Part shown: piece after piece, positions 19,489 to 30,386 of the stretch | How the letters are laid out: each line of letters begins with the position of its first letter | Position numbering within the stretch: the stretch's first letter is position 1 | DNA from: Asterionellopsis glacialis | Taxonomy: Eukaryota; Bacillariophyta; Plagiogrammaphyceae; Rhaphoneidales; Asterionellopsidaceae | Assembly (NCBI GenBank): GCA_014885115.2 | Contig: WKLE02000672.1 | Location: 2,248-35,088 of the forward strand | Direction of reading: 5' to 3' | Length of the DNA stretch: 32,841 nucleotides | Program-made: the position numbers and the translations under genes | The notes under the pieces: model-generated | Seen by the model: only the letters and a program-made list of their open reading frames with translations | What the model was told of the DNA's origin: nothing | The model's database searches: none

Positions 19489-20448
19489 GTAACATCACGT
19501 CACCTTCTTTTACTTCTTGCTCTTGGAGTAGTACAGAAACAATCCTCTGCATTTGTTCCTGCAAAACAATCAGTATCAACTTGGGGTCGGCAACAGCAAC
19601 AGACAACACCGTCCTTTGTTGGTACTTTATTGGCAACAGCCGAAGAAGGCAAAGACGAAGAAGCTTGGAATGGACAAGTTGCTTCTAATACAGAAAATGG
19701 AAGAATCAAGGGTTGTACAATTACACGTGTCGGTGATTCTTTAACTGATTGGGTAATGCAAGTGGATGGCGAAGAGGCTGATTTAGGAAAATTCAGTGAA
19801 GCCATTTATAAAAAACTCATGATGGATGCGAAACAACAGCGATTTCAAGGCTTCCGTCCGGGTACTATACCACCTCATATCGAACCAACATACCGTGCAT
19901 TTGCTATGGATGAGGTAGCACGAGAGGCAACATTAGAGGCCATGGAACAAAATGGTATCCGTCCATTTGAAACGGCGCGTGATGAATTTGAGATTGTAAA
20001 TGTATCTATTCCACCAGCTCCTACCAAGAAAAAGAAAAAGAAGAAAAATAACAAGAAAAAGAAAAAAGGGGATGAAGTCCCTGAAGTTGTTGTTGCAGAG
20101 GAAGAAGTTGTCGAAGAGGTACCACAATGGCGTTCCTTTGAAACCATGAAAGAAGCTATTGATGCTGGATGGAAGGTAAGTTTATCTTTTTTAAATATTT
20201 ATTTTCTCCAGACTTTAGGTGTTGATTCCAAAAGATGTCTCAACATTCCTCTTTAAATACTCTGCTTTGTACACTCTACACAGCCTGGTCAGAGCTTCAG
20301 TTTTCGTGCTAAAAATGTCAAAGGACAGCGTCTCAAGGAACAAGGGAAAGTAGATCCAACAACAGCTTTAGGACAAAGAGGTTCTGCAACGCTTCAAGAT
20401 AATATTGCAGAAGCAGCACGCTTAGCTGGGGGCGGCAATGGCAAGTAA
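19489..20448 (+). CDS. Plastid trigger-factor-like protein (ribosome-binding domain only), 5' partial
   Basis: Exons are <19489-20175 and 20284-20448; the 108-base intron (GTAAGT...ACAG) is phase 0 and joins ...DAGWK to PGQSFSF. The start codon is lost in the gap. The visible N-terminus is a hydrophobic leader (HLLLLLALGVV) followed by SSAFVPAKQS, resembling the signal peptide plus ASAFAP motif that sends proteins into diatom plastids. The mature part fits the trigger factor N-terminal domain, including the ribosome-docking signature GFRPGTIPP (canonical GFRxGxxP). Trigger factor is a ribosome-associated chaperone for nascent chains. The protein ends about 115 codons after that domain, with a Lys/Asn-rich insertion (about 20025-20068) and an acidic stretch. 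There is no FKBP-type PPIase domain and no long C-terminal arm; bacterial trigger factors have about 430 residues. Small one-domain relatives occur in plants (known to me, not checked). Confidence 0.85.
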
Positions 20449-22039
20449 AATTCACTTATCAAAAAACAAAAACCGAGCTCATGTAAAGAAATAATGGTAG
20501 ATCCGATGACAAGTTTATATTTAATCGAGAATATTAGTCGTCAAAATTAATTAAAAGTTACGACTGAAAATTTGACTAAGTTTCGCAATACACTTTGTAC
20601 TGCCTTCACTCATTGATTTGATTGAGAATGTCTGACACAGATGCAAGTACTAGGGCAGAAATACTCTCCAGAGCTCCAATTGATAGGGTACTCTAAAACC
20701 GCAACGAGAAGCTTTCAACCAGATGAAGGCTTCGGTTCACGGGGCAGGAAATATTATTTTTATTAAATGGAAGCATCTGCCTAGTACAGGGATACCACAA
20801 TAATATGACGGGAATATTAAAGAATCTATGCGATGTCGGCTAATATATGGTTCTACTACGTGACGTATAATTTTACAAGTTTCCTTAACAATAAGAAATG
20901 CTCCCGCCACTTCTGATTGCGTTTTATTTTCTGGCACAGAAATTTCCTCTAGATTCCTAAACATTTTTATGTCAATTTCTTGAAGACATCTCCCCCAGCC
21001 AAAGTTCTTTGTCAAAAATGTATGTTGGGTGGTGAAAACATTCCGTGATTCGAAAGAAGGAGTTGAAGCACTTCAAAAACGATATAACAATATAATTATG
21101 TTGTTCTGTGTGCTTTGAAAATGTTCACAAGGTACCTGGTAAGCATGTATATGATCCCGTAACTGCTACTGTACCCGAACTTTATATTTTTTTTATATAT
21201 ATATATCATTATTGATGAATCGTGACTGTTATCACTACTCAAAATTGATTAGTATGATTTGAAATATATCCGATATCTGGAAACCTTGAACCACAACATA
21301 ATAGATAATATGATACACGTAACGACGGTAGAGTAAAGAAAGCTTTTTTTAAACTACAGTACAGTCAAGAAAAAAGATCACAAGCACAATAAGTAGAAAA
21401 TACTTAAGTTTTATTCTTTAGTATTGCGAGTATAAGAATAATTATTGAAATGAGGCAAGGCCATTTGCCATGCTTGCGTAGAAAGATACATTCTTTTAGC
21501 TACCGGTACCGAATGATTATTTAAAAAACTTCCTCCTTGAAGTAGCCCTTTCTGTCAATTTAAAACAACTTTTCAAGAATGACCTCGGACAAAGTTTTTT
21601 AATTAAATATGACTTTTGGCCTTTGGTACGTCTTCCGTGGTAATAATTCATGTTCAGTGTTTTCCACATACTGTGAACAATACCGCGTGGATGGTTCAGA
21701 TTATGAAAGCACGGACGTGCATATGAATGCTGCCCTTGTACTTTTGAACCTCTCGCTTCGTACTCAGCAAGTGCGACTCTCCTACGGTACGATATTGTTT
21801 TCTTCCCCTATCAAACTGGTTTCTTGTTATTCCTCAATCCACGATAGATACATCGCAATCCGTGTCCGTTGATGCTTGGAGAGAAGAAGCGTTTTAAAGC
21901 AACCCATCCTCGTCGTCTTCGAGAGTGCTAAAGATTCGAAAGATTCAAGTAGAACCAAGCGTTTCGAATTGGGTGGTGACCAATAGTTTGTTTGGTCATT
22001 CTTGCAGAGTACATCTAGTCATAATATCGAATAGTCACA
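20449..22039. other. Gene-poor intergenic region
   Basis: About 1.6 kb, AT-rich, with an AT dinucleotide run at about 21187-21205. A minus-strand frame at 20737-21015 (92 codons, fragments EISVPENKTQSEVAGAFLIV) and a plus frame at 21609-21872 (87 codons) are open, but neither resembles a known protein or has supporting context. The right part must hold the promoter of the gene at 22040. No RNA gene seen. Confidence 0.45.
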
Positions 22040-25000
22040 ATGGGGAGAATAAAATACTCAATAATATCATGGATAACTTATTGTATTGTCTATGACTTGG
22101 TCTTCCTTTTTGCGAAAAGTGGTGCCTCTCCGTCGTTACCTTCTTCAGTTCATCTTTATCGGTCTTTACGGGGGAGTTCCTTAGCCGAATCATCAATAGA
22201 AAATAATCAGCATCCCATAATATACGACAAAAATAGTACTCGTCGTGCAGAAGTCATAAAACACCGTCTGGGCAACACAACTAAAATAAGGGAACAACGA
22301 CATCTAGACGACAGTGGTGAAGGATGTGACCGTTACTTGCAAACGCGATTAGATGATACCATTGGTTCATACGGACAAATGTTCAATATCCGACCAAAAC
22401 AAAATCGAATAACAATCACGGGGTATGAATTTTATACCGATTTGACTGAACAATGGGGCAATCTAAATTATTTTTTATTTTCAAGAGAGGGGACGTATCA
22501 AACAGCACAAAATGATTTAACAGAATGGTCCCTTGTAGCAAATGGGACTATTACAGGTATGGGAAAAGGCAATCCAACACCCATTCCAAAAACATTAGAT
22601 TTAGATGTATTCCCAGGAGGAGTAAGGTATGTTGTTACAGTGCGTGTTTGCGTGCAACACCAAGTCGGCAGTTTGAATGATGTAAAAGATACACACAATA
22701 ATTCTTGCTGACGATTTCTTCCTTTTAATTCTTTTTGTTAACTTTTGAACACAATGAAATGCACAACACAGAGCATTCTATTTTACGTTGACTAGAGCAG
22801 ACCTTCGATATCGATATGGAGGTGGTGACAAAGGTGATGAAGAGATACAAAAAGCCAATAATGATCTTGAAATCTATGAAGGGATAGGCGTCCTTTCATT
22901 TCCTCTGGGGAGAGACTTTAGTGAAAGTTCTCGCGAATTTTTAGGTGGAATTCAATATAGATCATTTTTACCATGTGATGGTAATGATCCCGATCCAGTG
23001 GATCCAACAATATTGACAACTGTCGTGTCGCTGACATTTTTCATTGAACATTCCAATCGATTAAACTTACTGAGTTTAGTCACTGAGATTAATCAAAATG
23101 TTGATTCCAGTTTACAAAATTTATTATCAAGTTCTGCGGGGTTGGGGAGTTATGCAGACTTGTATAGCTTGCAAATTGACAAGGTAGAATCATTTTTGTT
23201 ACAAGCGGATGAAAACGCTCCTCCGTGTATCACTACCGAATCAGCATCAACATGTTCTGTCGTAGAAGCAATTGTAACGTGCAAACATAATGATGAGATT
23301 GATACTGATATTATCAAAAAGGTCCTCATGGATCAAGGAGAACCATTAGCTTCGAACATGAACTATAAATCTCGTTACATTGGGCTCTCCTTTTTAGACA
23401 AGACAAAGATTCTGGAGTTGGTGGGTACAAAGGGGACGATGAACAACAACGAAATCTCCATATTTGAATCACAAATGACAGTCTTTTTGAAACCCTTTCT
23501 GGAAAATGACGGGATTTTGATTAGAAAAGTTGTTGTGAAGGACCAAACCTTTCTACCCAACTCAAAATTACGAGCAGCAAATATTTTTGCTCCAGAAAGC
23601 CGTCGGCGGTACTTGCAGAATGAATATGGTAGGAATACAGTAACCTTTTTAGTCATTGCTGAATACAATGCTCCACCCAAAAAGGTCATGTCGGGTATTG
23701 TGGATGATGCAATTGAAAGCAGTGGAGAATACTTCATACTTGCAGCACGAGGAAAAGATGGCGGTGAATACTTTAATGATGTATATTTGAATAATCCAAT
23801 CGTTGACTTGGAAGAAAGCGACGACAGTAAGGAAGACGACGACGACAACAACAACGATGACGGGAGCAATACGAACGATGGCGATGGTGGATCTGGGTCG
23901 TCTCCAGTAGCTGCTATTGTTGGAAGTCTTGTTTGCGTCGGCGTGGTGGCTGCTGGTGCGTACTGCTATTGCCTTAATCGCGAACGACCTCTAAAAGAAA
24001 GGTACATAGAGAAAGTAAGATCATTTCGGTACAATAAGAAGGATTCGCCATCTGATAATGAAAAAAGAAAATCAGAGGAAGAAAGGAAACGAAGCAGAAG
24101 AAGATCCAGCCGTCACCGACGAAATAATGATCCTGATGACGAGTATGATAACGATAGGTCCGACAGAGCAAGAAGGCGAAGAAGTAGGAGGACTTCTGGA
24201 CGTAGGGGTTCTCAAAAGAAAGATGGTTCTGACTCTGAAAACGAAGACAAAAAGCACTCATCACGTCGACGCCGTTCCTCTACCAAAACTGAATCTTCAG
24301 GTGACAAGGATAAAGGTAAAAGGCGCAAGTCGAGAAGAGACGATTCGAGTAGAAGTCGGTCACGAAGTCCAAATAAAGTACCTGCGGGTGACGATTCTCA
24401 AGATAAGTTTTCTCAAGATGAATCTAAACGAAAGGAACGCAATACTGGCACAAAGAGGAGAGATGCAAGTCCAGACAAATCCGAAAGCAGTCACAACACA
24501 ACCTCACCAGAAAGTACATCGGGACGTACTGGAGAAGATGAATCTGATAAGAAACCAAATACTAACGAATCAGCCGAAGAAGAGCAAACGTCGAGTTACC
24601 ACCGATCGACTGCGTTAGTTAACAACTCGTCCCATCATGCACTTTTGGAAGAGAGTTCGAGTGATGAAGATAACGATGATAAACGCTTTGATGCTCCACC
24701 GGAGCCGGATATTTCTGAGAATGCTGTGGGGTTGACCGCGACTAGAAAGGTTGTCGACTCGGATAAACCAATGAAATCTGAAACCGATCGAGGTCCTATC
24801 CGAGATAGATTTAAAGAAGAAGATCCAGATCGTAGACGATCTTCAACGAGTCGACCTGATCGTGCCGTTCAATCCGAACATCGACGTTCATCGAAATGGA
24901 GTTCATCTGAACATCGACGTTCATCAAAATATGATTCATCTGAACATCGACGTCGGGCTCAAACAAGTGGGAGAAGCCATGGAGTCCAGTCCGAACACCG

Positions 25001-26357
25001 GCGCAGATCAAACGTATCAGCGTTGGATGACGAGAAAAAGGATTCCGAAAATTCCGAGGTAGAGGAGAATAAAAACGACTTTACATCCTCTCGACATAGA
25101 CGATCACAACCCTCCTCTGCTGCACTTCGTCGATCTAGTTCGGCTCGTGTTGCCAGTTCTGATCATGTACGACGTTCAAGTAGTAACCAAAATGACCGGA
25201 TGTTCAAGTCAGAACATCGAAGAACAAGAAAGATGGAAATGAACGAAGTTAAACATGAAACATTCGACGAAGAAGTTAGCGACCGTGTTGAATCCAAAGC
25301 AACACCTAAAGCCGAAGATGCTGATGGTGGTCTTTCTTCTGAGCACTCTGACGTTGACGAAGACAAGAAGAGGGAGGAAAAAGAAGACAAGGCCGGATCT
25401 CCCAGTAAGGCGGATTCTTCTCGTTCACAACCGCAATCTGGAACAGCTGCAGTTGAAGGAAGTGACGAGAAAGGAAACGAAGAAGAAAGCGATCGTCAAG
25501 AAGGAGTGGAAGAAAAAGGAGAGGATTTATCATCCAGGCTTCGCGATTCTGAAAGTCGACGACGAGGCGTAGAAGACTCATCATCGTCCAGACGTCAACG
25601 AGGTACTAGTCGTAGTAGACAACCCGAATCAGACCGAAGAAGAAGTAGCCGAGGTGCATCACGACAACGTCGAGCATCATCATCAAGACCAACTGACAAT
25701 GGTGAGAGTGACATGGAAGGAGGTCCTGATGGAAAAGAAAGGGTAGCAAGACGATCATCTCGAGGTGTATCAAGACAGCGTCGAACATCCAGAACTGTTG
25801 AGAATGGTGAGAGTGATGTTGAAGGTGATGGAAAAGAAAGGGTAGCAAGACGATCATCTCGAGGTGTATCACGACAGCGTCGAACATCCAGAATTGTTGA
25901 GAATGGTGAGAGTGATGTTGAAGGTGATGGAAAAGAAAGGGTAGCAAGACGATCATCTCGAGTTGTATCAAGACAGCATCGAACATCCACTTCCGCAACT
26001 GGAACAAGAAAGAATGGTGGTGAAAGTGACATAGAAGGTGGTAACCGTGATCGCGAAAGACGAGGAGAAGCTCATCGCAAATCACAGGCGAATGGTACTT
26101 CCGATCCCGGAGCTTCTCGTCGCCGTCGTGCCACAAGAAGAGCAAGTGAAACTGGTGGTGGCGTTGACGAAACATCCAGTAGGGGTACGAATGATGGTTC
26201 AAAATCGTCCGGGCAACAACGGAATCGTACTAAAAGAACATCTACCTCAAGCACCGGCCAAAATGCTTCTTCGGAACGGATACAGGCACATCGGCGAAGG
26301 AAACGAGAATTAGAAGAACGAAGACGGAGGCAACAACAACAAAATGATAACTATTAG
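22040..26357 (+). CDS. Secreted/single-pass receptor-like protein with a very long Arg/Ser-rich cytosolic tail, two exons
   Basis: Exon 1 is 22040-22626 and exon 2 is 22772-26357; the 145-base intron (GTATGT...ACAG) restores the frame as ...FPGGVR-AFYFTLTRADLRY. Product about 1390 residues. It has an N-terminal signal peptide (about 1-28) and a 540-residue ectodomain. The block GSYGQMFNIRP...GKGNPTPIPK...RAFYFTLT resembles a motif common in diatom predicted surface proteins (from memory, not checked). Two further segments look alike (TTVVSLTFFIEH and GRNTVTFLVIAEYNAP, possibly SEA-like folds). After an Asp/Asn linker comes one membrane segment at about 573-597 (VAAIVGSLVCVGVVAAGAY). The remaining 790 residues are dominated by Arg, Ser, Glu and Asp with many RRSS, SRSRSRS and SEHRR motifs plus tandem repeats (see repeat entries). 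That tail resembles SR splicing-factor domains and should be disordered and heavily phosphorylatable. No kinase domain. Function unknown. Confidence 0.8.
24873..25030 (+). repeat. 33-bp tandem repeats encoding SEHRRSSKxxS units
   Basis: Units start at 24873, 24906 and 24939, each beginning TC(C/T)GAACATCGACG and encoding SEHRRSSKWSS, SEHRRSSKYDS and SEHRRRAQTS. Further spaced SEHRR copies follow at about 24990 and 25209. They lie inside the Arg/Ser-rich tail. Confidence 0.8.
25704..26021 (+). repeat. About 99-bp tandem repeat, three copies, in the Arg/Ser-rich tail
   Basis: Copies start at 25704 (105 bp), 25809 (99 bp) and 25908 (114 bp, diverging at its end). Each begins GAGAGTGA and encodes ESD(M/V)EG...GKERVARRSSRxVSRQ then RTS. 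Copies 1 and 2 differ at only a few positions besides a 6-base length change, so the array is recent. A degenerate fourth beginning (ESDIEGG) follows at 26022. Confidence 0.85.
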
Positions 26358-26743
26358 TAATTGAAACACCGGTATTGCAGTAAAAAGGTCTACACTTGAC
26401 ATCTAAAGATTCTTTCTTTTTCTTATTCTGTTCGTGCATCTGGTCTTTTTTCTGGAAACAAATGCACTGATTTGGAAACCAATATTAGGCTGTAAGGGCT
26501 GCATTGGCTCTATTTGAGCGGTTAATCTTAGTGGAATTCAGTAAATGCTTCTCTAATCAACACTAGCTTGAATGATAACTTGTATGTAAGAGAAAGTTAG
26601 AGCCTCTCGAGAGATAAGCTTTTGCTTTAAGAAGAACAAGTACTGCACTATTCTTTTGTTTTATTGCATAAATCGCATTTTGTTTCTAGTAAAATTCTTA
26701 ACGTGCTAACTAAAAGTCAGGAAATGTTTCAATCGAACCCCCG
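26358..26743. other. Convergent intergenic region, no gene seen
   Basis: Holds the 3' ends of the receptor-like gene and the small membrane protein gene. AT-rich. No repeat or RNA gene recognised. Confidence 0.5.
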
Positions 26744-27349
26744 TCATGAGGAGCGCTTTCCACCAGCTAAGAATCCAATGGTTGCTGCAGCAATGCCTAC
26801 TCCTGCCACAGCCAATACAGATGATGTATTTGTAGCAGAAGCAATGCCATTGTCACCAGACGATTGTTTTCCTCCTTCTTCTTCTTTCTCATCGCTCTTG
26901 ATCCCTCTTGCTACTGATGTTGTTGTTGTTGTATCATCTTTCTCTGGAGAAGAACTATCTTCATTTTGTTCTTTACGACGACGACGTTGTTTCTTTTCTT
27001 TTAATTGTTGTTCAATTTTTTTCTTTTCTTCCATACCTTTGGTAGTACCGTACAAATCCTTATCGACCGCATAATTGCGCTTCATAGAATCTTTACCAGC
27101 CTTTAAAACTTCATTTAAATCATTATCCTTTTCCTCAGATCCACCCCGTACTGCATTGACAAATTGCACCATATCCGCACGTTTCGCCTTGGACACAGTA
27201 ATGTTGGTAGAATAATTCTTTTGCAATTCTTCTTGAAAATATTCTTCATCTTTTTGGTTACGTTGATAATACATACCATATATAACACCAGGTGTCATTA
27301 ATAGACTAAATGCAAACACATGTGATGGAATTTGAATACGTGGTGGCAT
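26744..27349 (-). CDS. Small protein with N- and C-terminal membrane segments, unknown
   Basis: 201 residues from the Met at 27349 (MPPRIQIPSHVFAF); the in-frame Met at 27439 adds 30 residues of unrelated leader and is less likely. A hydrophobic segment at about 10-27 (HVFAFSLLMTPGVIYGMYY) is followed by a charged helix (QRNQKDEEYFQEELQKNY). A Lys/Glu-rich probable coiled coil lies at about 103-130 (EEKKKIEQQLKEKKQRRRRK), then an acidic Ser/Thr stretch. The Gly/Ala-rich segment near the C-terminus (SVLAVAGVGIAAATIGFLAG) is followed by KRSS. The short basic N-terminus with an early membrane anchor is like small mitochondrial inner-membrane assembly factors, but no family is recognised. It is convergent with the receptor-like gene. 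Confidence 0.68.
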   Translation of the reverse strand: MPPRIQIPSHVFAFSLLMTPGVIYGMYYQRNQKDEEYFQEELQKNYSTNITVSKAKRADMVQFVNAVRGGSEEKDNDLNEVLKAGKDSMKRNYAVDKDLYGTTKGMEEKKKIEQQLKEKKQRRRRKEQNEDSSSPEKDDTTTTTSVARGIKSDEKEEEGGKQSSGDNGIASATNTSSVLAVAGVGIAAATIGFLAGGKRSS

Positions 27350-28140
27350 GGTATTTTTTTTTTTGAAATTTAGCTCTCTAGAAATTGAAAAGATCACACT
27401 GACGAAAGTAAAACAAGTCAAAAACGCGGGGCACTTCACTAATTCCTTTGGTAACTATAGATTGTTTCTTTACTTGCTGGGAAGCGCTGATACCATCTAC
27501 GGCAACAGGACAAACAGGAGAAGGTCGGAGAGGGAAGTATTTTGGTGGTCAGCGTGCTGGGTGGATGACATGGCACACAATGCTTTTTCGTTCTCTCGCC
27601 GACAGCAAAGTTCTACCTCTATCCTATTAGAGCTAGGGATAGCAAACATACTGTACTTTTTAGAGTTGACAAAAAGAGCAGATTAGGACTATCCTTCATT
27701 ATTTTTTGATGAATTGAGCTGTTTTCGGATTCTAAGGATACACCTTCTACTTTTATTTTTGTATCTTTTTTCCCTTGTATTTTTCGATACCACCGCCCTT
27801 GCCATAGAGTTTGCAAGTTTAGTTTGAGAAAAGCAAGGAAACGAGCAGTCACAGTGAAATGGGTAGAGAATAGAGGAAGGTGCAGGCTGTACAAATCGAA
27901 ATTCTTGTAGATGTTTTTACGCGTGATGCATGCAATGGTAAATGTTCGTAGTTTTGAGGAAAGAACAATTTACTTATTTATTCATGCTCTTTATAGTAAA
28001 CTAGCTTTAAAATTACTCTAGCGAAAGGCATCGTTCTGTACAGACAAGTGCTACTTTATATTGGCAATAGTATAGTACGTGTACTTTGATCCTAATTTTT
28101 ATACTTTGGAAACAGATGTACCATTGAGATTTTCTTGTGT
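27350..28140. other. Intergenic region, no gene seen
   Basis: 5' flank of the small membrane protein gene and 3' flank of the HAD phosphatase-like gene. Short overlapping frames at 27348-27686 (+) and 27619-27894 (-) lack protein-like features. No RNA gene recognised. Confidence 0.5.
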
Positions 28141-30386
28141 TCAACCCCTCCAACCCATATGACCAGATCCATGTTTATGTAGGAATTGGACTAAACTATT
28201 GTAGTTGTTATCCGCATTGGTAGGACAACCATTAGCTATACTTTCGTTGTCTAGATGTTGGTGTATTTCTTGGTCATCATGAGGCAACATCCTTGTTAAC
28301 TCTCGTGGTTGCTGTCCTTCATGTTGTTGGTTGTGTTGTTGTTGTTTCCAATAATAGTTCACTAAAGCTTGAAAGAAAATTGATTGCTCTTGTTCATTCT
28401 TTTCATCTAAACATTCTAATTCATTACGGTTGGGTAATAGACCATTCATAGGTGGTGGATGTAATGTATTGCTTTCAAATGATCGACACTTTTCGGGTGT
28501 ATCATCAATTACTGTAAAATCAATGTTCAAAAGAGGTGAAATAAAATAATAGGAATGAGACGTTTGAGTATTCATATTAAAAAAGACACCTCTGTCTAAG
28601 AGTACGTATAGAGAGTCATTACGACGAATGTGCCTGAGTTGTTTAGGTTTTACGCGTACTTACATATAGTATTTGTTTGATCCCAAAGAGGAAACTCTTT
28701 CCAAACTTTAGACAAGCACTTGACAAATAAAGTTTCACTATGATCTAACTTCTTTTTCTTGACTGTGTTATTGTTAAATGTAGTATTCAATTGGTTCGGA
28801 TCCTTTGCTACTGCTAGTGCTTCTTCTGTGGACTGTTGTTCGTCTCCACCGTGTGGTTGTTTTTGGTTGGCAGTGTTGTTGCTGTTGGCAGTGTTGTAGC
28901 AGCTGCTGCTAGTGTTTGTATTTTCATTACCTTTGGTAGTATTAGAAGGTGCCAAAATACAATTACATCGATTTTGAGCCCAAATGAATAATAATTTGGA
29001 TTCCACATTGGGTGGGAATATCATTTTCACTAAAGCTTTCGCTGTTTTTTTTGTAGCACTTGTCCAAACAGCTAAAGTAAAATAATGATCTAAATAACAT
29101 AACCATGATTTTACATTTGGTCGTGCCACAACATCTGTATAGGCAATTCTACCACAAGATGGACGATATCTCTGTGTGTTATGATTATTACTACTGTTGA
29201 AGGTAGTATTTTGTTGTTGTTGTTGTTGTTGATGATGATGGGTTGTAGTAGTAGTGGCAACGCAAGTAGTATTAGGTTCCTGTCGTATACGATGACACAA
29301 TATACCATTGAGGTCTAATATTAGTAACGGTTGAAGATGTATATGAATTATCCGTTTTTGGGGATTTAATGGTTGTCGTAGCAAAAGTTGTTGTGACTGT
29401 GGTCGCGCATGTTGCTGTGTTTTTGTTGTTGAGTGCCTCATTTCATCAGTATTAGTAGTTCCTCCACCCTGCTTTCTTACTCCTCCTCCATCATGAGTAG
29501 TAACCATACCAAAAGATGATGTTGATTGATCAGCTGTAGTAGTAGTGTGTGTTTGGTTCTCACCACCACCACCACCACTATGGTGTTTTGTGGTTGTCGT
29601 TCTTGTTGCATTTAACAATACCCAAGATGATAATTCATTTTGAGGACAGGATGATGTAGATACAATGACATCCTCGACACCACTACTAGTACATGCCATG
29701 AGATTAAATTTTTGATTTCTTCTTCTTCCTTCTTGGTGACGTATGAATTCTTCATTAGTAGTAGGAGGAGTAGGAGTTCCGTCACATATATATACAGATT
29801 TCGTATATTGTGCATTTTTGGCACACTGTATCAATTGGTCTATCGATGGTATAGGCAATACAATCTTTTTCTTCTTTTTCTTTCTTTTTTTCTTGGAAGA
29901 AACGTTACTGACATTCTCATTCGGTTGTGGTTGTGGTTGTGTAAGTTTTGCGGTAGTGTCCAAATGTGATGTTTGCGTTATCAAAGCAGAACTAGTTGAA
30001 TGTTGTGATGGTTGTTGTACTGATACGGTAGCAGCAGAAACAGAAACAGAAGCAGTAGCCGACAAAGTAGATATAGATACTTCTGTTGTGGAAACCTTTG
30101 TTGCGGTAGGAGTAGTATTAGCAGTACACGTAAGTTCTGCTGTTTTTGGTGCTGATAATGATGGTGATTGCACCACACGGGCTACCTTGGCAAAACGTTT
30201 TTCACCCTTTGTCCAACGTCGTTTTCGTGGTGGTTTTGGCGTTATCAGTGTTGAGGGTTCGATATGATTCGTACTAGTAGCGTTCTTCTTCGCGTCATCA
30301 CTCATTACTTTTTGATTTGTTAGTGTTGTTCGCGGTGTTGATGTTGGTTTTGGTTTTTCGTTCAGTTCAGTATGGGATAATGTCAT
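28141..30386 (-). CDS. FCP1/NIF-type HAD phosphatase-like protein with DLNG catalytic motif, two exons
   Basis: Exons are 30386-28664 and 28511-28141. The 152-base intron has donor GTAAGT and acceptor TTTTACAG, and splicing creates NTI-L-IDDTPEK across the junction. Product 697 residues. The first 340 are low-complexity (Ser/Thr/Gln-rich, with a Lys block at about 165-174 that may be a nuclear signal). The FCP1-homology domain follows: motif I LLILDLNGILCHR (Asp358, Asn360), then RPNVKSWLCYLDHYF with motif II AVWTSAT (Thr442), FVKCLSKVW (Lys556), and motif IV LIDDTPEK (Asp577/578). It is interrupted by poly-Gln/His (about 383-392) and Asn-rich inserts. The second Asp of the usual DxD is Asn, as in a DLNG-bearing subgroup I recall from plants. 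Canonical members dephosphorylate phosphoproteins such as the RNA polymerase II tail; activity here is uncertain. An alternative start is Met28. Confidence 0.88.

Noticed and set aside
20737..21015. Minus-strand 92-codon open frame as a gene
   Set aside because: The composition is acceptable, but there is no recognisable domain, no splice partner and no support from context, so it is only mentioned in the intergenic entry.
25595..26202. Two long overlapping minus-strand open frames (145 and 198 codons)
   Set aside because: They lie opposite the tandem repeats of the Arg/Ser-rich tail. The repeat biases codons so that stops are rare in every frame, and the proteins are themselves repetitive with no independent signature.
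26744..26790. tRNA-like D-arm and GGTTCGATT T-loop pattern on the minus strand at the end of the small membrane protein gene
   Set aside because: The bases encode the C-terminal AGGKRSS and stop, the T-stem arms do not pair, and there is no acceptor stem or anticodon arm.
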